Part shown: positions 14,829 to 22,621 of the stretch, piece by piece
Layout of the letters: every line of letters starts with the position of its first letter
Position numbering within the stretch: position 1 is the first letter of the stretch
DNA from: Paenibacillus sp. FSL R10-2782
Lineage (GTDB): Bacteria; Bacillota; Bacilli; Paenibacillales; Paenibacillaceae
NCBI RefSeq assembly: GCF_038592985.1
Contig: NZ_CP151951.1
Location: forward strand, 5,186,501 to 5,250,500
DNA: 64,000 nucleotides
Reading direction: 5' to 3'
The notes under the pieces: generated by a model
Databases searched by the model: none
The model's input: the letters and a program-made list of their open reading frames with translations, nothing else
What the model was told of the DNA's origin: nothing
Translations under genes and position numbers: made by a program

Positions 14829-17671
14829 TTTGATCTATCCTTCCGATCAAGAATAGCTAGCCCTTTTACAGGATTAGGTTTTTCATCCAATGAATTTTTC
14901 ACCACGCCTACTGAACTCAAAAATCTTACATACTCGTCTTTATGGACTGTAATACAAGCTGTTGAAGTCGGCCTACCTTTAGTATCATTATTGTAGCCCT
15001 TGTGTATATTTACGCCTTCTGCTGTAGTATCCTTTTTTTGGCTTCCTTTGGTTGCTGGAACTGCTGCACCATCCCGAATACGCAAAGCAGGATAAGAGCC
15101 CCGATGCAACCCTCCTACAAACTCATACACTCCATCTTTAACAGTTTTATCCTTGCTCTCATAATCAGGAAGTGTGCTGGCGTTTTTGCTTGTATACTTA
15201 ATTTCGCCATCTATCACCACAATTGCCATAGCTCCATATCGACCTTCCGGGTGATCTCCTTGTTTATAACTATATGAGCCGTCTCCTTCAAAGAAAAACA
15301 CGAGTGGTGCTTTACGGTTCGAAGACAGCTTCTTTTGAATGATACTGTTATTGGTGTAATCATTTATTCTATACAGAGCTTGAGCTTGATTACCTTTTAT
15401 GCCTTTATTACTTATATAATTTTCAATCTTTTTCACCGCTACCAATCCATCTTTATAATCCTCAGGATTTAATGGCTTCGTTTCTTCCTTCGTCGGCTTT
15501 TCAGGAGTAGTCGGCGTCTTCTTGCCCGGTTCCGTTTTCGTTGTTGGAATAGTCGGCGTTGCAGCCTTATTAACCTTAGGCCATGGAAGAATGCCGTTGG
15601 CTACTTGATGCAGATACACTGCGAGTACATCACGACCATAGCCCTTATTCTCCAGACCGTATTTTTTCGCAAAATCTTGCAGTGCCGCGTTAAGCTCCTT
15701 ATCCCAATCGCCTGTAGTTGGCAGCTTGTACGAGAAGCTGTCTGGATACTTCTTGGCAAGCTTGTTCAAATTCTCTCTGGCCAGCAGGCTGTTCACGCCA
15801 TACTTACTCCGCAGAGCGGCGGCTTCCTTGGCTATGGCCTTTTGATCAGCAACAGTCAGCTTATGAGCCGCATCTGCGTATTGTCCAGATAGCTCTTCTA
15901 GCCGGTTCGCATCGAGATAGGAGCTGGTAGAATGTCCGCGAATCAGCTCGTTAATTAGCACATTGTCACGCAGCTGGTTCGCAAGAAGATGCATCTGCTT
16001 TTGCTTGGCTTTGTCATTTGCGCCGTGGGCTTCCCACCACTGGGACGTGTATTCATGCATTTGTGCTCTGGCCCAGGCAGGCATACGATCTATTTCTGCC
16101 ACCTGCTGACGTAATTGTTTGGCCTTGGCTGCCGCTTCCTTAGCACCCTTTTTGTCCCCTGCTGCCATGGCTTTATAGTAGTCCTTTTTAAATTGAAGCA
16201 GCAAATCCTGCACCCATTGTGGATATCCCTTTCCCTTCAATTCTTGAATCAGCGATTTATAGGCTTTCAGTTCTGCATCAGGCACCTGATTTTTCATAAA
16301 CTTACTAGCCTTAATATGAAGCGTTCCGTCGGTTCTGATATAGCTGGTCTTGCAAGCCAGAGATATTTCGCGAGTAGCGGTCATCTGTACCTTTTTGCCG
16401 TGAAGCACCAAGTCTGTATCTGCTTGAAAGGTAATGTCATGATGGCTATACACATGAATACCGGATGCAGGATTTAAACGTACAAGTATCTTGTCTTTCT
16501 GGGTGGAGAGAGCTACTTCTTTATCATCGAATCTCGCCACTTTTTGAGTTTTGGTATGGAACAGCTTTCTTGTCGGCTTGCTGATTTCATCGCCTTTGTA
16601 GTCTCTCTTACGGATAGATTGAACTACGCGAGCTTCCTGTTCTTTATTGGACGGAAAATACAAATGGACATGATCCCCAAGCTCGGGCATGCAGTGCCAA
16701 CCGATTCCACCACCGGTATACAAGGTCTGGTAAGAAAACCAGCACCCCTCAGCTTTGGACTGCACAGCATCCACGGACAAGTGAAGTTTAACCGACTCTC
16801 CTTCACCATTTAATTCAATAACTTTCCCTTCAATGGAGGCACCTTGTATGAGTTGATTATATATAACCTCCCTCGGAATGCCTGCTTCTGGAACAAGCGT
16901 ATAGTCGTATGTCATGATACCCTGCTTCATCTCTGCATTCACCTGATCCATAACCCAATGCTTTCGTTGAAACACGACGACATCTCCAAGTTCAAAGCGT
17001 TTCGTATCCTCCACTTCAGCATATGTATACTGGGGGCCTGATTTTGTTTTTTGGAGGGAAAAGTTAATGCTACGCAGTTCACCTTTCACCTGATCTTTCG
17101 ATGTACCCAGCCATAATCTCGGAAACTTTGATGTAATCTCGGCGATCAGTCCAGTTTGCAGATGAGAGGCCATTCTTTTTAGAAACTCCCAATCACTCTC
17201 CCCATACTGAATCGAAAAGCCGTCCAGCTTTTTATCGCTGTCAGTCAGATCAATAAAATCCCCGTGTGGATAGGCATCTATGATTTCGCGGAACAATTGA
17301 TAATATGTCAAGTTGCTGTTTTGAAACGAACGATTTTTCCGTTGTTTATCCATCAAATATGTAAAAGAGGCAGCCTCTATGTACATGTGATATACGCCAT
17401 TTTTGAATCCAATGCTAATATTAGTAACTATTCCTTTAAAAATACTAACCGTCCCTCGATCTTCATCCGTCTCATATACCTCCAGCACATCCTCATCATG
17501 TGCTAAACCGTCATACTTAGCATGATCCTCATCCGGTATGAGAGCAGTGATGTACACCTTGCCGTGCTCATTCACCTTCTGCGTCAATTCGAAATCCAGC
17601 AGCCGGACAATTTCATACGGTGCATTCACTCTAATATTTCCATAAGTCAGCACAGTTCCTGCCAGTCCCAT
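14825..17671 (-). CDS. VgrG-like spike protein fused to helical repeats and an L,D-transpeptidase-like C-terminal domain
   Basis: 948 residues from the ATG at 17671, which has GGGGGGAG before it; the frame is open to 17707. Residues 1-~465 are the VgrG/gpD core: DWEFLKRMASHLQTGL (~161), GWHCMPELGDHVHLYFP (~324), QSIRKRDYKGDE, and a beta-rich needle ending near CKTSYIRTDGTLHIKAS. Residues ~483-524 and ~530-571 are two helical repeats (YPQWVQ...GDKKGAKEAAAKAKQLR and MPAWARAQM...ANQLR). More helices follow, then a Pro/Thr-rich linker (~702-738). The C-terminal ~200 residues contain GVYEFVGGLHRGSYPALRI and NIHKGYNN...PTSTACITV; His890 and Cys906 are arranged as in YkuD-type L,D-transpeptidases. 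This is the plan of an 'evolved' VgrG with a wall-attacking cargo. No signal peptide. The catalytic call is by motif only. Confidence 0.75.
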   Translation of the reverse strand: MGLAGTVLTYGNIRVNAPYEIVRLLDFELTQKVNEHGKVYITALIPDEDHAKYDGLAHDEDVLEVYETDEDRGTVSIFKGIVTNISIGFKNGVYHMYIEAASFTYLMDKQRKNRSFQNSNLTYYQLFREIIDAYPHGDFIDLTDSDKKLDGFSIQYGESDWEFLKRMASHLQTGLIAEITSKFPRLWLGTSKDQVKGELRSINFSLQKTKSGPQYTYAEVEDTKRFELGDVVVFQRKHWVMDQVNAEMKQGIMTYDYTLVPEAGIPREVIYNQLIQGASIEGKVIELNGEGESVKLHLSVDAVQSKAEGCWFSYQTLYTGGGIGWHCMPELGDHVHLYFPSNKEQEARVVQSIRKRDYKGDEISKPTRKLFHTKTQKVARFDDKEVALSTQKDKILVRLNPASGIHVYSHHDITFQADTDLVLHGKKVQMTATREISLACKTSYIRTDGTLHIKASKFMKNQVPDAELKAYKSLIQELKGKGYPQWVQDLLLQFKKDYYKAMAAGDKKGAKEAAAKAKQLRQQVAEIDRMPAWARAQMHEYTSQWWEAHGANDKAKQKQMHLLANQLRDNVLINELIRGHSTSSYLDANRLEELSGQYADAAHKLTVADQKAIAKEAAALRSKYGVNSLLARENLNKLAKKYPDSFSYKLPTTGDWDKELNAALQDFAKKYGLENKGYGRDVLAVYLHQVANGILPWPKVNKAATPTIPTTKTEPGKKTPTTPEKPTKEETKPLNPEDYKDGLVAVKKIENYISNKGIKGNQAQALYRINDYTNNSIIQKKLSSNRKAPLVFFFEGDGSYSYKQGDHPEGRYGAMAIVVIDGEIKYTSKNASTLPDYESKDKTVKDGVYEFVGGLHRGSYPALRIRDGAAVPATKGSQKKDTTAEGVNIHKGYNNDTKGRPTSTACITVHKDEYVRFLSSVGVVKNSLDEKPNPVKGLAILDRKDRSK

Positions 17672-17723
17672 CTTACTCCCCCCATTTGTCTTTCCATATG
17701 ATGTCACTTCCTACAATCAGTAG

Positions 17724-18101
17724 CTAATCCTGCCCGTCTGTCGCGAATGAAATTTTTCCACACCACATGCATAAATTTGTGGAGCAGCTCATAAGAGCCG
17801 GAGATTGATCTACGTATACATCCTTCTTTCCATTCAACCAAGGCATAGAAACGCTCGGTTTGCAGGGCTGCGGAATGATTTTTCCGGAATTCCCTTTGTT
17901 AGCAGAAGAAACTATAGGGTTGTGCATACTGCGGCACATTCCGAATGAAGGAATATGAGTCTGCGTGTGAAAATCCTGAATATTCCCCTGCATTTTATCG
18001 CCAATACGAATCCCTCTGTTAGCTGAAACACTAAACCTCCCCGTATGACTTCCATAGTTACACTGTATCTGTGCCCCATCCACTACATAGCTCTCACTCA
18101 T
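17724..18101 (-). CDS. DUF4280 (PAAR-like) spike-tip protein
   Basis: 125 residues matching the DUF4280 PAAR-like family: CNYGSHTGRFSV near the start, then IPSFGMCRSMHNP, PCKPSVSMPW and a Cys/Gly-rich end, CSTNLCMWCGKISFATDGQ. PAAR-like proteins cap the VgrG needle with a sharpened, metal-bound cone; several Cys and His residues here could bind the metal. The gene overlaps the preceding one by 8 bases and lies 52 bases before the long VgrG gene, the usual VgrG-PAAR neighbourhood. It carries no effector extension. Confidence 0.85.
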   Translation of the reverse strand: MSESYVVDGAQIQCNYGSHTGRFSVSANRGIRIGDKMQGNIQDFHTQTHIPSFGMCRSMHNPIVSSANKGNSGKIIPQPCKPSVSMPWLNGKKDVYVDQSPALMSCSTNLCMWCGKISFATDGQD

Positions 18102-18627
18102 TCTTGGACTCTCCTTTGTATAGATGGCCCTCTGTATCGACCTTTTGTAATTTCAAGCCTGCCAAATTGAACCTTAAAATACATTCAGCCACATCAAGAT
18201 CCACAACGATATGATGATTGGCATCCTGAACCCTGAATATCTTATGATTCTCCACTGCATATTCATCTAAAATGATTTTCCTCAGTGTACCGTCTCTATG
18301 ATATTCACTAAGTGGTGATAAACACATAAGGCTAGGCAGGTTAGCCAGCCAATACCTTGTTTGCTGCATTCGCTGCATATTGGCAAAAACAACCAACTTC
18401 CAGCTTAATCCGGCTTGATATATATCAAATATTTCCTTTAGTTGTTCAGAAATTATGGATACAGGATGCTCTATAAAATCAATATAGTCCGCATCACCTG
18501 AAACATAAAATTGTAAAATAGATTCTTCATCCGTAAATGATGAGCTTTCTGCCCATTCCAATAACTGTCTGCGATTCGTCTCTACTGGATACATATACTC
18601 TGTAATACGATTATCCTGTTGAATCAT
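18094..18627 (-). CDS. Unknown protein of the spike operon
   Basis: 177 residues from the ATG at 18627, which has TATGGAG seven bases upstream; the frame is open to 18663, but that would deepen the overlap with the preceding gene. The protein is soluble, acidic in its N-terminal half (LLEWAESSSFTDEESILQFY) and mixed alpha/beta (DFIEHPVSIISEQLKEIFDI, HHIVVDLDVAECILRF). I do not recognise the family. In outline it recalls small adaptor or immunity-type proteins that sit next to PAAR genes. It overlaps both the upstream gene (18611-19216) and the PAAR-like gene, so the three are very likely translated together. Confidence 0.6.
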   Translation of the reverse strand: MIQQDNRITEYMYPVETNRRQLLEWAESSSFTDEESILQFYVSGDADYIDFIEHPVSIISEQLKEIFDIYQAGLSWKLVVFANMQRMQQTRYWLANLPSLMCLSPLSEYHRDGTLRKIILDEYAVENHKIFRVQDANHHIVVDLDVAECILRFNLAGLKLQKVDTEGHLYKGESKNE

Positions 18628-19216
18628 GTAGTACTCCATAAGCTGTTGAATACACCGCCTCACTGATTCCTTTATACTCCCCTATTCTTACTTCCAATTC
18701 ATCCTCGCATTTCAACGCCTTGAATTCAGGTAGTTGTGTAGCCTGTGAAATAGCATCCTTAGCCAACTTCACAATATAAGTATGGAAATGATCCGCCGCT
18801 TGGAGTACAAAACGCTCGACATCAGGCTCAATAATTTTATTCATATAGGGTTTTCGGAGCTGATTCAATTCATCCTCCAGCTCTCCCAGATAACTAAATG
18901 CCCATCCTGTATCATAAAATCCCTGACATGGCCGGGGATCGAAGAACCAGCTTTTATCGTAGGCTTCGATGACATAGTTATAGTTTCGATCCATCAGATA
19001 CGTGCGTCTCATAGAATAAGTAATGTATCCGATCTTTGCTTTTGCCGTGTCTAGATGATTGGCTTGCAAGCAAATCCGCTGGAAGGATTGAATGAAGGAT
19101 TGCATTAACTCTTCTTTTCTTTGTTCATACAAAGACATTACTTGGTGTAGTTTCTGATTCAGCACTTCTTCTGCATAGGTCTTTTGAAAGTGTTCTAGTG
19201 CTTCCAGTCTATTCAT
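18611..19216 (-). CDS. Unknown protein, first gene of the spike operon
   Basis: 201 residues, mostly helical and soluble, with no signal peptide. It opens MNRLEALEHFQKTYAEEVLN and contains an aromatic central stretch (AYDKSWFFDPRPCQGFYDTG) and a helical C-terminus (FHTYIVKLAKDAISQ). I do not recognise a family. It is the first gene in the direction of transcription and overlaps the next gene by 17 bases, so it belongs to the operon. Position ahead of the PAAR-like gene would suit a loading chaperone or adaptor, but this is only inference. A GAGGTGGG-type ribosome binding site precedes the ATG. Confidence 0.6.
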   Translation of the reverse strand: MNRLEALEHFQKTYAEEVLNQKLHQVMSLYEQRKEELMQSFIQSFQRICLQANHLDTAKAKIGYITYSMRRTYLMDRNYNYVIEAYDKSWFFDPRPCQGFYDTGWAFSYLGELEDELNQLRKPYMNKIIEPDVERFVLQAADHFHTYIVKLAKDAISQATQLPEFKALKCEDELEVRIGEYKGISEAVYSTAYGVLHDSTG

Positions 19217-19890
19217 AATCCCACCTCTGAACCTATTATATAGAATATTTACATGATATTACTGGTTCTATCCTCCTATTTAATTACTCTTTTTTCATAT
19301 GATGAGATTGAAAATGAATGTATAAAAAACCAAAAAAATCATTAAATAATTTCATAAATATGTATTCGTATATCCTATATCTCTCAAAAAAACTCCTCAC
19401 TAGACCTACGAAATGAAGGTTTGCGCAAGCGAATAGGTAAATGGAAGTAGAAAATCGCGGCCTACAATGAAATAATCATGTATAGGGGCAGTACCAGCGA
19501 ATGTGACACCACCCGCAAAGTAGTTACCACCAATTTCCACATGTTTGCACTTCATGACAGCTACGTGGTTCAAATTGCGCCTTGGAAACCACGTTGAACC
19601 AGAATAACGAGTGCAAAGCAGAACTATGGTTCCGATGCCAACAAAAACCGGAACTTTTCACTGGTTTACTTTACGGGTTGTGACAGCTTCGCTGGTACTA
19701 CCCCGTATAATTCATGCTAGACTCCAACAAGGCTAAAATCCGGCGATGCTGATCAATTGGGTAGACAACGCGGTGAAGTTTACAAACGCGGGGGAGGGTC
19801 ACTCTCTCTGCTGCCACCCAATTGTATGATCATTCAAGCATTTGCTTAAAGCAGAGGCTGGATTCTACTCATGCATGGCCTAAAAGGGCA
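19217..19890. other. Gene-poor, degraded stretch upstream of the spike operon
   Basis: The 19217-19400 part is AT-rich and probably contains the spike operon promoter, which I cannot place with confidence. On the minus strand 19657-19406 is an open frame without interruption (84 codons) that contains GGNYFAGGVTFAGTAPIHDY and an ATG at 19555. It has no recognisable start region upstream and no family match, so it may be a gene fragment. On the plus strand 19746-19829 is a histidine-kinase fragment. Together these look like decayed genes. Confidence 0.45.
19746..19829 (+). pseudogene. Histidine-kinase ATPase-domain fragment
   Basis: The frame starting at 19746 reads MLINWVDNAVKFTNAGEG, an almost exact N-box of a histidine kinase HATPase domain (consensus LxNLVDNAVKFTxxGE). 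It then runs into unrelated residues and a stop at 19829, and there is a stop just upstream. No other kinase box is found nearby, so this is a short relic of a sensor kinase gene. Confidence 0.6.
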
Positions 19891-19892
19891 CA

Positions 19893-19923
19893 AAAACCCG
19901 TGACCGATATCGTCACGGGTTTT
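19893..19923. terminator. Bidirectional terminator
   Basis: AAAACCCGTGAC and GTCACGGGTTTT form a perfect 12-bp stem around a 7-base loop, with A and T runs at both ends. It lies downstream of the second nucleoside hydrolase gene (minus strand). Confidence 0.8.
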
Positions 19924-19990
19924 CATGTCATGGATATTTGCTAATAGTAGTAATGCCACTCTCAACTTACGTATACGTGCAGGGCTGAGC

Positions 19991-20947
19991 CTAATAACGC
20001 TTGGGAGCAGCCAGCTTGGCCAAATCCGACATATACGTAAAAAAGGCTTCCGGGTCTGTGTCATATACCAGATTGACAGGGCGGCCTTCCGCCTGCTCCA
20101 CGGTTCTGCCCTGACTCGGGCCGTCTGCTATAACGCTGCAATGTACCGTCTTTTTCTTTACAATATCTGGACGTCCCACCGATGCGGTGGTCAGCACATC
20201 CCACAGGTAGTAGGTCGAGTTCGTCTCGCTATAGACGAGTGGCGGACAGCCTGCGTAGCAGTTACCCAGAAAATCCACGCCCTCATAGCGGCGCTCGGCA
20301 GCCCAACGTTTACGTACGGCTGGCGTTAATGGCACTTTGCTTGTGCTTTCCAGTGCCACCAGATCAATGGTAATGCCGCTTTGCCATACCCGATATGCGG
20401 CTTCTGGATCCCAGAACACATTCCATTCTGCTGTGCCATCATGCTCGGGCTCCTCTACATTCCCTTTTTCAAAGGTACCGCCCATCCATACCAGCTTGTC
20501 AATTTTCGCTTCAATATCCGGTGCCTCATCCAGAGCGCGTGCCAGATCGGTCAGCGGTCCAGTGAACAGGAGCAGTGTTTTGCCTTCGGCTCCACGTACC
20601 TTTTTGATCAGATGCTGATGAGCCGGCAGAGCTGAAAGCGGCGCTTCCATTTCTCCCGATTCATTCAGCACTGGCAATGCATCTACATAAAAGGAATGTA
20701 AACGCCAAGCGGCAGGAAATGGATTTTTACCGCGTGAATTAGATTTAGCGACTTCCACAGGCCCTTTATTTCGCCCAAAACGATCAATAATTTTACGGCT
20801 GGCATCCGTCGCAGGCTCCAGGTAACCATCTGCTGGAATAACCGATACTCCGGTCAAATGAACTTGCTCCATCTGAAGCAGCATAAACAGGGATACCAGA
20901 TCATCCACTCCACCATCATGATTAAAATAAACGTTTGTCTGACTCAT
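19991..20947 (-). CDS. Nucleoside hydrolase family protein (second copy)
   Basis: 318 residues. The N-terminal metal motif reads YFNHDGGVDDLVSLFMLL, a variant of DxDxGxDD in which the first Asp is replaced by Asn/His but the D-x-x-x-DD core remains. Further family elements are LLFTGPLTDLARAL, LVWMGGTF and EWNVFWDPEAAYRVW. It therefore belongs to the IunH fold but to a different branch from the hydrolase at 6609-7538, and substrate preference may differ. GGAAGGAAG precedes the ATG. It is a single gene, ended by the terminator at 19893-19923. Hydrolysis of a ribonucleoside is the family function; activity with the altered first Asp is not certain. Confidence 0.82.
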   Translation of the reverse strand: MSQTNVYFNHDGGVDDLVSLFMLLQMEQVHLTGVSVIPADGYLEPATDASRKIIDRFGRNKGPVEVAKSNSRGKNPFPAAWRLHSFYVDALPVLNESGEMEAPLSALPAHQHLIKKVRGAEGKTLLLFTGPLTDLARALDEAPDIEAKIDKLVWMGGTFEKGNVEEPEHDGTAEWNVFWDPEAAYRVWQSGITIDLVALESTSKVPLTPAVRKRWAAERRYEGVDFLGNCYAGCPPLVYSETNSTYYLWDVLTTASVGRPDIVKKKTVHCSVIADGPSQGRTVEQAEGRPVNLVYDTDPEAFFTYMSDLAKLAAPKRY

Positions 20948-21155
20948 CTGTCTCTTCCTTCCTTATATCCCCGCGTAACAGGCATGTTCTCATCGGCAAT
21001 CATCCTTAATTATGCCTGATCGCTTCGCTGGAGTAAATGTGCTATACTATTTTACATCAACAAAAAAATGACCTATATTTACCATTAATGTATAATTCAA
21101 ATTTTATGCAATTACTTTTATAATCTAATGAGCAGCAGGGAAGAAGGTGCAGCCT

Positions 21156-21332
21156 ATGGTATCCAATCTGAATGCAGCCGGGGATGGTTTGCTTGCCATC
21201 ATTGAAGAATTGCGAAGCGAGCTTATTACAAAGGCACAGCATGAAGCCTTTACCGACCCTTCCATTGTGGAGCTAAGTCAACGTCTGGATCATTATGTAG
21301 TCCTTGCCCAACAAAGAAAAAAGAAAAGCTAA
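21156..21332 (+). CDS. Spo0E-family aspartyl-phosphate phosphatase-like peptide
   Basis: 58 residues starting at ATG 21156 with AAGAAGGTG seven bases upstream; an in-frame GTG at 21147 lies inside that site. The end reads DPSIVELSQRLDHYVVLAQQ, matching the Spo0E signature SQxLDxxIxxY. Spo0E proteins are short helical hairpins that dephosphorylate Spo0A~P and delay sporulation. The Glu that usually follows SQ is Arg here, so the SQELD core is imperfect. It stands alone between two minus-strand genes. Confidence 0.7.
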   Translation: MVSNLNAAGDGLLAIIEELRSELITKAQHEAFTDPSIVELSQRLDHYVVLAQQRKKKS

Positions 21333-21465
21333 TACCTCTTTGGTCCCCACCACAAAATTTTCCCCCTCTCGGGTCAGTTAACATATAAAGCACCCATTCC
21401 CTGTCCCGGCCCTGATCCTCAGGTTCTGCCGCTGGAGCAGGGATTTTTTTGTTTACTCCGTGCTT

Positions 21466-22074
21466 TTACCCTTCCACCTTCGCTCCATAGGATCGGGCTA
21501 CGGCTACCGCCTGCTGGATATCGAGCTTGGCTCCGGTGATATCCAAATCTTTAAAATTCACGCCATCCATCTTCGCACCACGCAGGTCCGTTCCTTTAAG
21601 CTGAGCCCGGTGCAGCCTAACTCGGGTAAGATCCGCTTCCCGCAAATCTGCCTTTTCCAGATTACATTCGGATAAGTCAGCTTCCTTGAATCGTATTTTT
21701 CGCAAATCCTGTTTTCTTAAATCTGCATGACGCAAGTTCGTGTATGACCAATCTCCGCCTGTAATCGTGATACCATCCATATTCGCCCCCGCGAAATCTG
21801 AGCCTACCAGCTTGCAGTTATCAAACCGGGCCACAAACAGATTGGCACTGGTAAATAGACAATTCGTAAAGGCAGACTCCTTGAAATGAGAGGCATTCAG
21901 GATGGCTCCGGTAAAATCACAGTCCACAAAAGTACAGTCTTCAACAAGAGATTCATTCATCTCTACTCCCCGAAAGCGACAGCGGATAAACTCACAATTT
22001 CTCCACTCGCCTTCCCGGGCATCCATCGGACCAAAATCACGCGCTTCATAGACCTCATCTGTATAAAAAAACAT
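21466..22074 (-). CDS. Pentapeptide repeat protein
   Basis: 202 residues built almost wholly of A(D/N)LxX repeats: CTFVDCDFTGAILNASHF, LRHADLRKQDLRKIRF, ADLREADLTRVRLHRAQL and more, giving a right-handed quadrilateral beta helix. The length is close to Qnr-type gyrase-protecting proteins, but the sequence gives no direct evidence for that function. No signal peptide. GGGGGAG precedes the ATG. It follows the MarR-family gene by 25 bases on the same strand, so helicase, regulator and this protein probably form one unit. Confidence 0.85.
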   Translation of the reverse strand: MFFYTDEVYEARDFGPMDAREGEWRNCEFIRCRFRGVEMNESLVEDCTFVDCDFTGAILNASHFKESAFTNCLFTSANLFVARFDNCKLVGSDFAGANMDGITITGGDWSYTNLRHADLRKQDLRKIRFKEADLSECNLEKADLREADLTRVRLHRAQLKGTDLRGAKMDGVNFKDLDITGAKLDIQQAVAVARSYGAKVEG

Positions 22075-22099
22075 GTCATCTCCCCCTATTCTTTATCCC

Positions 22100-22621
22100 T
22101 TAAATCAGGAACTCAGCATTTCGGCAAGACCCTTCAAAACCCCTTTTCATTTTACAGAGCAAGCCCTTCATCATCTCATGATCCTCTGTCGTAAACTCGG
22201 CCATGCATGCACAGATCAGCTTGGTGTAATACGGCACAACCGTCGCCAGCAACTCTCGTCCGGCCTCCTTTAGTCCGACAGTTACCATTCGTCCATCGCT
22301 CTCGTGGGCCACTCGTTCAAGCATGCCATCCCGCTCCAGACCATCAATTAGCCCCGTCATGGTTCCCCGCGTTACATCGGCCTTTTCTGCCAGCTCTGAT
22401 GGTGTCATCCGGTACGGCGCATGACAATGCAGCAGGCTAAGTACGATAATCCGACCCTGAGAGGCACCCAGCTTGGCCAAATCCATATCCATTTCTCTGA
22501 AAATATCGTTAGCCAAACGCGCAAATGTCACAAAAGTCTCCATATTGCCCACTTCTGCTTCCTCTTGCCCAAAACTACGCAGCACCCCGCGTATAGAGTC
22601 ATTATGAAAATTAAAATTCAT
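22100..22621 (-). CDS. MarR-family transcriptional regulator
   Basis: 173 residues with the MarR winged helix: ASQGRIIVLSLLHCH, the recognition region MTPSELAEKADVTRGTMTGLIDGLERDGMLER is split here as TPSELAEKADV and GTMTGLIDGLERDGML, and the wing HESDGRMVTVGLKEAG. MarR dimers bind palindromic operators and often respond to phenolic or oxidative signals. Its ATG at 22621 overlaps the end of the helicase gene by 11 bases, which implies coupling. The pentapeptide-repeat gene follows. The regulated promoter is not identifiable. Confidence 0.88.
   Translation of the reverse strand: MNFNFHNDSIRGVLRSFGQEEAEVGNMETFVTFARLANDIFREMDMDLAKLGASQGRIIVLSLLHCHAPYRMTPSELAEKADVTRGTMTGLIDGLERDGMLERVAHESDGRMVTVGLKEAGRELLATVVPYYTKLICACMAEFTTEDHEMMKGLLCKMKRGFEGSCRNAEFLI

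Noticed and set aside
9354..19216. A prophage explanation for the VgrG-like genes
   Set aside because: No integrase, terminase, portal, capsid or holin genes are near, and lipoprotein/DUF4280 content fits a spike module better; a remote phage-tail origin is still possible.
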